Both the position numbers and the translations under genes were made by a program. Source: Saccharibacillus sacchari DSM 19268 (GTDB lineage Bacteria > Bacillota > Bacilli > Paenibacillales > Paenibacillaceae). Taken from it: DNA of 64,000 nucleotides. This document shows, in pieces, positions 15,707 to 24,596 of the stretch. The stretch is taken from the NCBI RefSeq assembly GCF_000585395.1, contig NZ_KK073875.1, positions 3,819,307 through 3,883,306 on the forward strand, written 5' to 3'. The notes under the pieces are model-generated. The model did not search any database, had not been told where the DNA came from, and saw only the letters and a program-made list of their open reading frames with translations. The stretch's first letter is position 1. Each line of letters starts with the position of its first letter.

Positions 15707-16576
15707 ATGAAGCCTTTGCGCAAACCTTTTGCCGGCGATCCTCTTTTCCCGCTTGAACTGTCTTACCGCACGATGAAAAAGCCGATCGACGAGCTGCCGG
15801 ACCATCTGCATGAACGGTATGAGATCGTATTCGTGCATAGCGGTCAAGGGGTGTTCTTTATCGACGATGCCTGGTACGAGAAAAAAGCAGGCGATTTGTT
15901 TCTGATTCCCGGTAACACCATCCATCGATCACTGCCTCATGACGAAGATCCGGTTGTGTCGTCTGTGCTATTTTTCGCGCCGCGTCTGCTGCATACGGAG
16001 TCCGTAGACGGTGCTTACCATGCGCTGCTCTGCTTCGATCGGGCGCGTAAACACAAAACATACCGCCTGGAGCTGCCCGATTTGTTAGTTACTGAAGTGG
16101 AAGCCGCGTTCAAAGCGATTCATTGGGAGCTTGATCAGCAGCAGCTCGGCAATCGCGAAGCAGTCAAGCTGATCGCGAGTACGCTGCTGCTGCGGATCAA
16201 CCGTCTGATCTACGCGCAGCAGCCGGATCACACCGAAGAAACTGCAAGCATTCCGTTTTGGATGAAAGAAGCGTTGCGCGAGATCGACGAACATCCCGAG
16301 CGTTCCAACGGATTATCTGCGCTAGCCGCCAAAGCCTGCATCTCTCCGCCGCATTTTTCCCGCGTGTTCAAGCAATTGACCGCCATGAACGTGACCCAAT
16401 ACGTCAATGCCAAGCGGATCGTGCGGGCAAAAGAACTGCTGGCGTCTACCGACCGCAGCGTCGCGGAGATCGCCCAAGGCTGCGGATACGAGACGACGGC
16501 GCATTTTCATCGGATATTCAAGCGTATAGCCGGTACGACGCCGAGCGGCTATCGGAAAACTGTACCTGAACAATAA
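15707..16576 (+). CDS. AraC-family regulator of the L-galactose operon
   Basis: The 289-residue protein has an N-terminal cupin (HLHERYEIVFVHSGQGVFFI and AGDLFLIPGNTIHRS) and the C-terminal AraC double HTH (LSALAAKACISPPHFSRVFK and VAEIAQGCGYETTAHFHRIF). It is divergent from the lactonase-reductase-LgoD operon with only 140 bp between the start codons. It is therefore the natural candidate activator of that operon. The substrate-binding ligand is unknown. The cre site in its leader suggests it is repressed while glucose is present. Confidence 0.9.
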   Translation: MKPLRKPFAGDPLFPLELSYRTMKKPIDELPDHLHERYEIVFVHSGQGVFFIDDAWYEKKAGDLFLIPGNTIHRSLPHDEDPVVSSVLFFAPRLLHTESVDGAYHALLCFDRARKHKTYRLELPDLLVTEVEAAFKAIHWELDQQQLGNREAVKLIASTLLLRINRLIYAQQPDHTEETASIPFWMKEALREIDEHPERSNGLSALAAKACISPPHFSRVFKQLTAMNVTQYVNAKRIVRAKELLASTDRSVAEIAQGCGYETTAHFHRIFKRIAGTTPSGYRKTVPEQ

Positions 16577-16578
16577 AA

Positions 16579-16618
16579 AAAGACGACAGAAAGCGATTCG
16601 CTTCTTTGCCGTCTTTGG
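16579..16618. terminator. Terminator between AraC and methyltransferase genes
   Basis: AAAGACG (16579-16585) pairs with CGTCTTT (16610-16616) around an inner AAGCG/CGCTT stem. It is positioned to serve both converging genes. Confidence 0.75.
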
Positions 16619-16627
16619 TTCGTTTAA

Positions 16628-17191
16628 TTACACGCTACAAGAAAAGACATAAGCAGGCGGAACATTTCGAAGCTCTTTTTCAATCTCTATCTTCGAAAAG
16701 TAGTTCCCGATCAGATCCTTTTTCAACAGCGTGTACTGAAAGGTTATGAACGTTCCGCCTTGCTGCAAATGCTTCTGCGTAAGCCTGAGAATCTCGAAGG
16801 ATACCTGCTGCGGCAGACTGGCAAAAGGAAGACCGGACACAATGTAATCGATCCGCGGAATATTCAAGCTTGTCAGATGCTGCTCCAGATTTTCTGCCGA
16901 ATCGTGAATAAGATGAAAATCGGCTTCATGCGGATACTTCTGCTTCAATAGATGATAAAACTCCGCGTTGCTCTCGAATACAATCAGAGTCGTTCCTTTT
17001 TGGCGATTGGCTAACAACTGCTCCGTAAATACGCCTGTACCGGGTCCGTACTCCACGATATAACGGGCGTGCGCAAAATCTACGGGAGCCATCATTTTTC
17101 GCGCTAGGTATTTGGAGCTTGGAAGAATCGCTCCGACTGTTCGGGGTTTCGTTGCGTATTGTTTGAAAAAAGACAGAAAGTCCAGCGTCAT
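16628..17191 (-). CDS. Class I SAM-dependent methyltransferase (PmtA/KsgA-like)
   Basis: The 187-residue protein has the AdoMet site VEYGPGTGVFT (residues ~46-56) and the downstream motif YIVSGLPFASLP (~115). This places it with phospholipid N-methyltransferases and the rRNA adenine dimethylase fold (COG3963). The substrate could be phosphatidylethanolamine or another lipid. Start 17191 has AGGGAGG only about 2 bp upstream, which is unusually close. No better start is visible. It faces the AraC gene and shares the terminator with it. Confidence 0.75.
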   Translation of the reverse strand: MTLDFLSFFKQYATKPRTVGAILPSSKYLARKMMAPVDFAHARYIVEYGPGTGVFTEQLLANRQKGTTLIVFESNAEFYHLLKQKYPHEADFHLIHDSAENLEQHLTSLNIPRIDYIVSGLPFASLPQQVSFEILRLTQKHLQQGGTFITFQYTLLKKDLIGNYFSKIEIEKELRNVPPAYVFSCSV

Positions 17192-17281
17192 TGCCTCCCT
17201 ATTGAACGTTTTAACTTTAGTATAGGGGGCGGGCCTCAAACTACAACTTCTTATATTCTTAATAATTCTTAAGGTGCTTTG

Positions 17282-18409
17282 TTAGGATACTTCTTCAGCT
17301 TCCAGTATAGCCAACATCAACGGAGCAACACCCATCGGCGTATCGCTGACAACCTCTTCCGAGATGTAATAATCATACGAACCGTTGCGGTCGATGCTCA
17401 GCCCGGCGCCGTGGCAGATTCCGTTCAGATGAAGCCCCTCTTCGTCTTCCGTGACCAGATGTTGCAAAATCCCTTCGTACCCGCGCCGCATCGGCTCTGT
17501 AAAGTTGTTTTCCAGATAACCTAACCGCAGCCCTTTCGCCATCGCGTACACGAACATGCACGAACCCGAAGCCTCCAGATAGTTGCCTTTGCGTTCTCCT
17601 TGATCCAATACCTGATACCATAATCCGCTGTCCGCATCCTGAACTTTGACCAGTGCGCCGATCATTCGTTGGAAAATACCGATGAGCGTACCCCGTTGAC
17701 GATGCGTGATCGGAACATGATCCAGCACGTCCACGACCGCCATCGCGTACCATCCCATCGCCCGGCTCCAAAAATGCGAAGACAACCCGGTCGATGAATC
17801 GGCCCATTCCTGTTCCTTCGACTCGTCCCAACCGTGATAAAGCAGCCCCGTGCGCGGATCGCGGGTACGGCGTTCGATTAACAGCAGCTGATGTACCGCC
17901 TCGTCAATGAGATCGGGACGGTCGAACGTTTTGCCGTACTCGGCCAGAAACGGCGAAGCCATGTACAGACCGTCGAGCCACATCTGAAACGGATATACTT
18001 TTTTATGCCAAAATCCGCCTTCGGAAGTTCGAGGTTGGGAAATAAGCTGGGCGGCGAGCATATGCGCGGCTTCGGCGTACAGATTCTCTCCCGTCGCCCG
18101 ATGCAGAGCAAATAAGTTTTTTCCTTGATTGATCTGATCCAGATTATATTCTTCCAACCGATACGTGCGAATACGTCCGTCTTCCTGAACAAACGCATCC
18201 ATATGTCGCTTCATGAACGCGACATATTCCGGTACATCCAGCTGCTCGCCTGCCCGCGCAAGCGCCATAAGCTGCATACCCGGAACATAGGCCCAGCGCT
18301 CCATGACCCAGGGGTGCTCGCCTTTATCGTTGCACTGCGACAGCAGTTGATCGGCGAATCGGCGTACCCGTTGCGCGCCTGCTGCATGGATTGTTTTTAA
18401 CATGCTCAT
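17282..18409 (-). CDS. GH105 unsaturated rhamnogalacturonyl hydrolase
   Basis: The 375-residue (alpha/alpha)6-barrel protein matches YteR/YesR. MWLDGLYMASPF carries the catalytic Asp (~residue 143) and SHFWSRAMGWYAMAVVD a conserved aromatic site (~210). It removes the unsaturated uronic acid left at the end of oligosaccharides by pectate or rhamnogalacturonan lyases. No signal peptide is present, so it works in the cytoplasm on imported fragments. GGAGG is 10 bp ahead of the ATG, which overlaps the stop of the esterase gene by 4 bases. It is the last gene of a three-gene operon. Confidence 0.9.
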   Translation of the reverse strand: MSMLKTIHAAGAQRVRRFADQLLSQCNDKGEHPWVMERWAYVPGMQLMALARAGEQLDVPEYVAFMKRHMDAFVQEDGRIRTYRLEEYNLDQINQGKNLFALHRATGENLYAEAAHMLAAQLISQPRTSEGGFWHKKVYPFQMWLDGLYMASPFLAEYGKTFDRPDLIDEAVHQLLLIERRTRDPRTGLLYHGWDESKEQEWADSSTGLSSHFWSRAMGWYAMAVVDVLDHVPITHRQRGTLIGIFQRMIGALVKVQDADSGLWYQVLDQGERKGNYLEASGSCMFVYAMAKGLRLGYLENNFTEPMRRGYEGILQHLVTEDEEGLHLNGICHGAGLSIDRNGSYDYYISEEVVSDTPMGVAPLMLAILEAEEVS

Positions 18410-19518
18410 TTTTGCCGTACCTCCTTGGTGGTTGTCATCAATTGTCGCTTTAACCAGGCAAAAGCCGGATCGCCATGAATCTCATGCCCACCTGTAAAAA
18501 TGTCCGCTTCCACGCCGTCGAGGCGACCTGCTGCCTGGAAAATGGTGTGCAGCCGATCCAGCGCTTCGTGAACGCCGGCAGGCCCGAATAGATGATCGTT
18601 CACACCCGACTCCACAAACAGACCACGTGGCGCAATCAGGCCGAGAAGATCCGGCATTTCCGCTTCAAGCAAAATACCGGGAATATAATTATCCAAGCAG
18701 TGATTACGCGATAGAATACTTTTGGCAAACGTGTTAGTGTAACCGCTTACGACTGTACAACCAATACGGCGATCCAACGCAGCGGTGAATCCGGCGACAA
18801 GACCCCCACCTGAAATGCCCATAATCCCGACCTTATCGGAATCGAATTCATGGCGCGCCTGCACATAATCCAATGCACGCATCGTCTCATAGATCCGGTA
18901 GCCTGCCATCGTTTGCCCGACCATAAGCAGCGCCGAAGATAAGCGGAAACACGAATTTTTGCCCGGATCTTCGGCTGCCAAAGCCAAGTCCTCTTTCAAG
19001 CGGCGATCGCCGAAGCCCAACAGCTCGGGCGCGGCGACGACAAATCCTTGCCGCACGAGCGACAACGCAAAATCTTTATGCAGGCCGGGCTCGCTTTCCC
19101 TTGCCGATCCGTCCGGATGCAGCCCTACGATCTCGCGGCTTCCGTAACCGTGACCGTGGATCGCGAGTACGACAGGACGCGAAATGGAAGCCGCGGAATG
19201 CCCAGAGTCGTCACTCGTATTGAAATTTGGCACAGCACTATCGGGAAGTAGCAGATATAGCGGCATGCGCAGACCTTCATACGTCGTAATTTCGATGCGT
19301 TCCCGCACGTAACCGTCGCATCGCGTGTGCTCCATCAGCACCGGGTTCAATGCGGCGGGAACAGACGGGAACTCGCCCAGACGTTCGCGGAATCGCTGAC
19401 GAAGCTCCGTTTGCCATTGATCAAAAGGGATATCCGCTTCCCATTCCGAACGCCGGGGCGCCGATTCGCTTAGCGTATGGATAAACTGTTCTAACGTGTT
19501 CGGTTTATTTGGGTTCAT
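18406..19518 (-). CDS. Alpha/beta-hydrolase, acetylesterase-like
   Basis: The 370-residue protein has the nucleophile elbow GISGGG (~245), an Asp in SGVNDHLF (~305) and a His in TGGHEIHGD (~350). It resembles the dienelactone hydrolase/acetyl-xylan-esterase-like family seen in carbohydrate operons. A length near 370 residues with an N-terminal helical extension is common in this group. Being between pectin methylesterase and GH105 suggests removal of acetyl groups from pectin or rhamnogalacturonan fragments in the cytoplasm. The exact ester is not determined by sequence. Confidence 0.8.
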   Translation of the reverse strand: MNPNKPNTLEQFIHTLSESAPRRSEWEADIPFDQWQTELRQRFRERLGEFPSVPAALNPVLMEHTRCDGYVRERIEITTYEGLRMPLYLLLPDSAVPNFNTSDDSGHSAASISRPVVLAIHGHGYGSREIVGLHPDGSARESEPGLHKDFALSLVRQGFVVAAPELLGFGDRRLKEDLALAAEDPGKNSCFRLSSALLMVGQTMAGYRIYETMRALDYVQARHEFDSDKVGIMGISGGGLVAGFTAALDRRIGCTVVSGYTNTFAKSILSRNHCLDNYIPGILLEAEMPDLLGLIAPRGLFVESGVNDHLFGPAGVHEALDRLHTIFQAAGRLDGVEADIFTGGHEIHGDPAFAWLKRQLMTTTKEVRQK

Positions 19519-19519
19519 C

Positions 19520-20410
19520 TCAATATCCCTCCGGATGCCAGCCGCCCAGAATCTCGATCACCCGATAGCCGGCTGCCTCGTCGGCACTTAACTGACGAGA
19601 CCAAACTGCACGTGCATTAGGATTCGCTCCGGGTCCGCTGCTATCGAATTCCTCATAGCGGCTGGTCGATTCCCGATCCGGCTGTCCCCAATTGTGCCAG
19701 CCTTCGGGGATAATCGAGGCGTCGATCGTTGTCCGGATCCAAGCGACATGTGCGAAGGAGCGCCAAGGGCGTCCCAGATAGACGTCGCCGACGCCTTCCC
19801 CGCCGGTGATTGTACAATCGAGAAATACATAGCCGCACTTTTCGTCTTCGGGCGTGGAGGCTGCGGTTATATAACCGCGAGAGCGCTTGTTATGCAACCG
19901 GCAGCGGTCAAACACCGCAGTCGCCGCGCCGAAGATATAATCGACATCGCCTTCAATGTAACAGTCATCGTAGTATTGTTTGCCTTTTCCCGTATACAAG
20001 GTGTCCTGGTCGCCCAGCAATCGTACGCGTCGGAATACCGCATACCCGGCGTCGACGAACGCAGCAACGGCTTGGCCCGTACCAGGTCCGGAAGCGTTGC
20101 GGATCGTCACGTTTTCGGCGGTGAAATGTTCGGACAAGACGTTGAGCGTACCGCTGCGGAACGTGCCGAGCGGCTGTCCTGCATCATCCAGCGTATGCGC
20201 GTTGTCCGACCAGCTAATGATCGTGGAAGCGGCATCGTCACCCAGCAGCAGGATCGGCGGTGCATCGGCGCGAACCGTTACCTTTTCCTCGTATACCCCG
20301 GGTTTGATCCGCATCGTGACTGATTCGGTAGAACCGATCGGAATATAGTCGAGCGCCGACTGAAGCGTGGTGAAATCGGCATCGGACTGCTTAGAAACGG
20401 TAATGAGCAT
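19520..20410 (-). CDS. Pectin methylesterase (CE8)
   Basis: The 296-residue right-handed beta-helix protein has the CE8 signatures: LLGDQDTLYTG with the first catalytic Asp (~150), DYIFGAATAVFD with the second (~175), and YLGRPWRSFA with the substrate-binding Arg (~235). It hydrolyses methyl esters of polygalacturonate. There is no signal peptide, so it probably de-esterifies imported oligogalacturonides. ATG 20410 follows AAGGAG. A longer frame upstream runs antisense through the AraC gene and is rejected. The next gene starts 2 bp before the end of its stop codon region. Confidence 0.9.
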   Translation of the reverse strand: MLITVSKQSDADFTTLQSALDYIPIGSTESVTMRIKPGVYEEKVTVRADAPPILLLGDDAASTIISWSDNAHTLDDAGQPLGTFRSGTLNVLSEHFTAENVTIRNASGPGTGQAVAAFVDAGYAVFRRVRLLGDQDTLYTGKGKQYYDDCYIEGDVDYIFGAATAVFDRCRLHNKRSRGYITAASTPEDEKCGYVFLDCTITGGEGVGDVYLGRPWRSFAHVAWIRTTIDASIIPEGWHNWGQPDRESTSRYEEFDSSGPGANPNARAVWSRQLSADEAAGYRVIEILGGWHPEGY

Positions 20411-20500
20411 CAAGAGACGGTCTCCTTTCCCGGATTGGCGGGTATGTTCTATAATGAAGTCAAAGTTCAAATAGGTCGGTGCGAGAAAAGGAAGTGACGT

Positions 20501-21367
20501 ATGTCCAGTATCAGCAGCCCCAATCCCAAGCATGTTCTGGAAGACGGCCGATTCAGTATTCAACATATGAAGCGCAAAGGCATAACGGCCATGCCGCGTT
20601 CCCACAGTCACGAGCAGATCGAATTGTATTTCCTGTGCGAAGGCGAGCGCGTCTACTTCGTCGATGATCGCGTCGTCACCGTGCATAAAGGCGAGCTGAT
20701 CCTGATCCGCCCGAATCAGCTTCACGCGACGGCAAGCTCCGAGATCGCGGAGTTCGAGCGGATTTTGGTCAATTACGATCCACTGCTTCTTCCGGCTGCT
20801 CTGCAAAGCGAAAACAAATGGTTCCATAACAAGGGCTACCGGATGTTTCGGCTGACGTTGCGGGAGCAAGACGAGGTCAAGCAGCTGCTTAACCGAATAC
20901 TGGACGAATGTCTGGCAAGCCGCGACTATTACGAGAGCTGCGCGGTGGCTTTGTTTACGGAATTGATGATTCTGCTTCAACGTTCCGAAGGCGTGCAGCT
21001 TCAGCAAAACGGATCGGCCAAGCCGCCGCTGCATGATCTGGTCAACAACGTTGCGGCGCATATCCGCGAACATCATCGGGAAACGCTGACGTTGGAAGAA
21101 ACGGCCGCTCACTTTTTTATCAGTCCTTCGTATTTGAGCCGAGTGTTCCACCGTTTAACCGGGTTCCACTTCCGCGAATATATTTTGCATATCCGAATGC
21201 GGGAAGCCGAGCAGCGGTTGGCCGACTCGGAAGACCGGGTTCAGGAGATTGCTTCAGCCGTCGGATTCGAGCATTTGTCGCATTTCAACAAGACGTTCAA
21301 GAAAGCGACGGGACTGACGCCTCTGCAATACCGGAAGCAGGCGCGATCGCTTCGCCGTTCAGACTGA
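20501..21367 (+). CDS. AraC-family regulator within the pectin locus
   Basis: The 288-residue protein has an N-terminal cupin (HSHEQIELYFLCEGERVYFV and KGELILIRPNQLHATA) and the C-terminal HTH pair (LTLEETAAHFFISPSYLSRV and VQEIASAVGFEHLSHFNKTF). It is divergent from the pectin methylesterase operon, with 90 bp between starts. A -10-like TATAAT lies at 20450-20455 without a good -35. Its last 71 bp overlap the 3' end of the converging GH28 gene, which is an unusually long convergent overlap. Confidence 0.9.
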   Translation: MSSISSPNPKHVLEDGRFSIQHMKRKGITAMPRSHSHEQIELYFLCEGERVYFVDDRVVTVHKGELILIRPNQLHATASSEIAEFERILVNYDPLLLPAALQSENKWFHNKGYRMFRLTLREQDEVKQLLNRILDECLASRDYYESCAVALFTELMILLQRSEGVQLQQNGSAKPPLHDLVNNVAAHIREHHRETLTLEETAAHFFISPSYLSRVFHRLTGFHFREYILHIRMREAEQRLADSEDRVQEIASAVGFEHLSHFNKTFKKATGLTPLQYRKQARSLRRSD

Positions 21368-22751
21368 CGTTCCGGCAGCGATGGATGGTTAACTGAGGAC
21401 GTTCCCGGGTCTGGAGCGCGATATTTTCCAGCTCTATTCCGTCGGCGTGCCGCAGGACGATCCCTTTCTCACTGGTTGCCCGAAGCCCTTCGATACGCAG
21501 ATTATGGAGGGGCATTTCGGGAAGACCGTTCACCAGAAGCGCCGCAGCCGCTCCTACGCACACGACGTCCCGAATGGCGATATCCCGAAATACCGGGGTC
21601 TCTTCCGTTACGGGATACACTTCGTCGTCGCTGCCCTCAGACCCTTCCACGCCCGCATAAAAGAGATGGAACGAGATCGCTTCGTGCACGATGTCCCGCA
21701 TCACGATCCGCTCGATCTCGATATCCTCCACCACGCCGCCGCGTCCGCGCGTGCTTTTGAACCGCAGGCCGATATCCGTTCCGCTGAACAGACAATCGCT
21801 GACGCGCACCCCGCGTACGCCGCCGGACATCTCGCTGCCGATCACGACGCCGCCATGCCCGTGATACACGCTGCAATGCCGGATCGTGATCGACTGGCAG
21901 GGCATTCCCGCACGCCGGCCTGCTTCGTCCTTACCGGATTTTAGGCAAATGGCATCGTCGCCGACATCGAATACGCTATGTTCCACCAGCGCACGGGTGC
22001 ACGATTCGAGATCCAGTCCGTCTCCGTTTTGCGAGTACCAGGGGTTACGGACTTGCACCCCGCGAATGGTGACTTCTTCACAACCCACCGGATGCAAACA
22101 CCAGGCGGGGGAATTTTGAAACGTAGGCCCTTCAAGCAAAATCCGTTGACACGAGCGCAGGCTCACCATGTTCGGACGCAGAAAGGTGCGGGCAGGCAGA
22201 TAATCTTCCGCGCTGGCTGTGGGGTGCGAAATTCCTGCGTGTTCGATATGCTCGGATGTCGACCATAATCGCTCGCGCAATTCCCGGCAGTACGCTTCCC
22301 CGTCCCGGGCTTCAGCGTTGGGCCACCAAATTTCATTTGCCGTATCCACGACGCCGCCGGATTGAACCAACTGCGTCCATTGCGGCTGCGTTGTCTTGAA
22401 ACGCTTGACCGGACGCCAGCCTTCGCCGCCGCCGTCGAAAATTCCGCCGCCGGTAATCGCGATATCTGTCAACTCTGAGCCGTCCAGCGGAGCTTGGCAT
22501 CGCCATTCGGGGCGGCCTTCGAAATGCGAAGGCACCAACGGATACAGCTCAGGATCGGAGTCGAATTGGACAAGAGCGCCGCTTTCTACGCGGAGATTGA
22601 TCCGACTTCGCAGCGTTAGCGGGCCGGTGCGCCATAATCCGGCAGGAATGATTACCGTTCCGCCGCCGGAAGCGGCACAGTCGTCGATAGCGGCTTGCAA
22701 GCCGGACGTGCATAACTCCAATCCGTCTCCAATCGCGCCGTAGTTCAGCAC
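21297..22751 (-). CDS. GH28 polygalacturonase / exo-galacturonosidase, start uncertain
   Basis: The 484-residue beta-helix protein has the GH28 sites: NPWYSQNGDGLDLESC (first Asp), VGDDAICLKSGKD (the Asp pair), GHGGVVIGSEMSGGV and a conserved RFKSTRGRGG. It hydrolyses galacturonic acid polymers, most likely the exo type given the cytoplasmic context. The GTG at 22751 has only a weak ribosome site. The frame is open to 22817, and those upstream residues (GYPLPELPQIPDRSVNV) look like genuine N-terminus. A TAA at 22820-22818 then separates it from an SD-preceded 28-codon frame in the same register. See the finding on this stop. Confidence 0.82.
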   Translation of the reverse strand: MLNYGAIGDGLELCTSGLQAAIDDCAASGGGTVIIPAGLWRTGPLTLRSRINLRVESGALVQFDSDPELYPLVPSHFEGRPEWRCQAPLDGSELTDIAITGGGIFDGGGEGWRPVKRFKTTQPQWTQLVQSGGVVDTANEIWWPNAEARDGEAYCRELRERLWSTSEHIEHAGISHPTASAEDYLPARTFLRPNMVSLRSCQRILLEGPTFQNSPAWCLHPVGCEEVTIRGVQVRNPWYSQNGDGLDLESCTRALVEHSVFDVGDDAICLKSGKDEAGRRAGMPCQSITIRHCSVYHGHGGVVIGSEMSGGVRGVRVSDCLFSGTDIGLRFKSTRGRGGVVEDIEIERIVMRDIVHEAISFHLFYAGVEGSEGSDDEVYPVTEETPVFRDIAIRDVVCVGAAAALLVNGLPEMPLHNLRIEGLRATSEKGIVLRHADGIELENIALQTRERPQLTIHRCRNVSLNGEAIAPASGIAEASVPSLS

Positions 22752-22817
22752 GTTGACGCTTCGATCCGGAATTTGCGGCAGTTCGGGCAGCGGATATCCG
22801 GTGTCGTGCGCCTGGGA

Positions 22818-22904
22818 TTAGTGCTTCAACTGATCCGCTGCATCCCATTCATCAAGATGTTGCGCTTTGCGTTCGGCCTCGTTGCGGGTTCGATATTTAT
22901 TCAT
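22818..22904 (-). CDS. 28-residue leader ORF in frame with GH28
   Basis: ATG 22904 is preceded by a very strong AGGAGGG about 10 bp upstream. The frame reads MNKYRTRNEAERKAQHLDEW followed by DAADQLKH and then TAA. It lies 23 bp after the GH43 stop and is in register with GH28, so it may be a leader peptide or the severed N-terminus of the GH28 enzyme. The sequence is charged and helical, with no signal peptide. No family assignment can be made at this length. Confidence 0.5.
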   Translation of the reverse strand: MNKYRTRNEAERKAQHLDEWDAADQLKH

Positions 22905-22927
22905 CTGCGGAATTCCCTCCTATCCTT

Positions 22928-24508
22928 CTATTCCAAGCCTTCGTAACTGAACCAATCAAAGTCGGCGTGGTTGGAACTGTCTGCTCCGTTCGAGCTGGCA
23001 TATAGTCCGATATAAGCACCCGTAAATCCGCCTGCCGTATCCGTGCTCAGCACTCGGCCGTCGGCATTTCGATGCAGCGGCGTCCATGTGTGCTGTTCAT
23101 TTTCCCGGTAAAAGAAACTGTAGTCCTGCCCGTAAGCTTCGACTTTGAACTGGGTATGCGCGTTGTTCCACGGGATGCTGGCTAACACGGTTTCTTCGCC
23201 GTACAAACGTACCGTCAGCGTTAGAGTCCCTGTTTCGCCTGCGAAACCTTTTTCCCCGGAAGCCATTTCGAATCGGAAATGGTTATCCGCGTTTTGGAAC
23301 AACACCAACCCGGCCGTTTCGTCGACCGTAGCGGGTTCGAACGTCATGTCCGCGGCTGTACGGAACGAAAGGTGCTGCTGTCTGCGTGCGACCAGTGCCG
23401 GATTGGCAAGGTCGCTCAGCTTCTCCGGCTTCAAGCGCAGGCGCAAATGTCCCGGGGCACCCTTCAAGCTCCAAAAGTCGCCTTGCGGCGTGCGCAGGAA
23501 GTTCCACGCCAACGACAACTCGTCTTCATCGAAATCATCGCGAACAGAAAGCAGCGGCCAAAGCGTTTCCGGCAGATCCGGCGCAGTCGATTCGAATTCC
23601 AAGATGCCTTTTCCCGGATTGACGATCGGCCATTCGTTTTCCCACTTTACGGGCGTCAGGAAAGTCTCGCGTCCGAGATTCCGGTAATAACCGCCGCTTG
23701 TCCGCGAGGCTAGGCAGAACATCCACCAATCGCCGTGCTGCGTCTCGACCAATTCGCCGTGGCCTACGTTCACGATCGGGAACTCCCGGCCCAGATGGCG
23801 GTGAGTCAGGATCGGGTTGGCTTTGTTGCCTTCGTAAGGGCCCGTGATCTGTTTGCTGCGCGCAATCGTGATCGCATGGGTATGTCCCGTGCCGCCTTCG
23901 GCAATCAAGACGTAATACCAATCTCCGATTTTATAAATATGCGGGCCTTCTTGGGCATGGCCGACCTTTAGCGCTCCCTGCCAGATGCTGAGCTTGTCGC
24001 CGATCAGCTTGCCCGACTTCAAATCAATCTCTTGCAGCCAGATATCCATATGCTTGGCATATTCCTGACCTTCCGGCGGAACGCGGTTCCCCGTGTAATA
24101 GACTCGACCATCATCATCGAAAAAGAGCGAAGGATCGATACCCGGCGCATCCTCCAGCCAGACCGGGTCCGACCATTCTCCTGCCGGGTCGGTAGCGGTC
24201 ACGTAGAAGTTATGACAGTCCTTGTCATTGTCAACGAAGGTCGTTATCATATAGAACACGCCTTCGTGGTAACGAATTGTCGGTGCCCAGATGCCTCGGG
24301 ACGGCGTGGTCCGATCCAGATTTAACTGGGAAGGGCGATCCAACACATGACCGAGCTGGCGCCAATGAATCAGGTCTTTGCTGTGGAAGATCGGTACGCC
24401 GGGGAAAAATTCGAAGCTCGAAGTAACCAGATAATAATCTTCGCCGACGCGGATCGCCGATGGATCGGGATAAAAGCCGGGCAGAATGGGATTACGGAAC
24501 GTTTTCAA
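22928..24508 (-). CDS. GH43 family glycosidase (beta-xylosidase / arabinofuranosidase type)
   Basis: The 526-residue protein starts with the five-bladed propeller signature NPILPGFYPDPSAIRVGED. The general-base Asp is in this PDPS motif, a second Asp is in DAPGIDPSLFFDDDG (~130) and the acid Glu is in KVGHAQEGPHIYK (~200). The C-terminal ~200 residues form the concanavalin-like GH43 C2 domain. It is predicted to release xylose or arabinose from side chains and lacks a secretion signal. TTG 24508 is chosen because AAGGAGG lies 7 bp upstream. A cre-like site lies in its leader. Confidence 0.9.
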   Translation of the reverse strand: MKTFRNPILPGFYPDPSAIRVGEDYYLVTSSFEFFPGVPIFHSKDLIHWRQLGHVLDRPSQLNLDRTTPSRGIWAPTIRYHEGVFYMITTFVDNDKDCHNFYVTATDPAGEWSDPVWLEDAPGIDPSLFFDDDGRVYYTGNRVPPEGQEYAKHMDIWLQEIDLKSGKLIGDKLSIWQGALKVGHAQEGPHIYKIGDWYYVLIAEGGTGHTHAITIARSKQITGPYEGNKANPILTHRHLGREFPIVNVGHGELVETQHGDWWMFCLASRTSGGYYRNLGRETFLTPVKWENEWPIVNPGKGILEFESTAPDLPETLWPLLSVRDDFDEDELSLAWNFLRTPQGDFWSLKGAPGHLRLRLKPEKLSDLANPALVARRQQHLSFRTAADMTFEPATVDETAGLVLFQNADNHFRFEMASGEKGFAGETGTLTLTVRLYGEETVLASIPWNNAHTQFKVEAYGQDYSFFYRENEQHTWTPLHRNADGRVLSTDTAGGFTGAYIGLYASSNGADSSNHADFDWFSYEGLE

Positions 24509-24533
24509 CGGGATTCCTCCTTCAAAGTGAAAA

Positions 24534-24547
24534 TACAACCGTTTACA
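24534..24547 (-). promoter_or_regulatory. cre-like site upstream of GH43
   Basis: On the minus strand TGTAAACGGTTGTA matches the cre consensus with one deviation (T for C near the end). It lies about 26-39 bp upstream of the TTG start, downstream of a possible -10 TATAAT (24569-24564). It overlaps the 12-bp palindrome TTACATATGTAA at 24543-24554. Confidence 0.5.
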
Positions 24548-24596
24548 TATGTAAGCCTTATCAATTATAGTTCGTATACATTTAATTTTCTTGCTA

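Noticed and set aside
12707-16576. Standard L-fucose or L-rhamnose degradation operon
   Set aside because: No dehydratase, aldolase, isomerase or kinase of those routes is in the operon, and the dehydrogenase resembles LgoD.
20411-21151. Long upstream extension of the pectin methylesterase frame
   Set aside because: It is antisense to the AraC gene; the ATG at 20410 has a proper ribosome site and starts the conserved domain.
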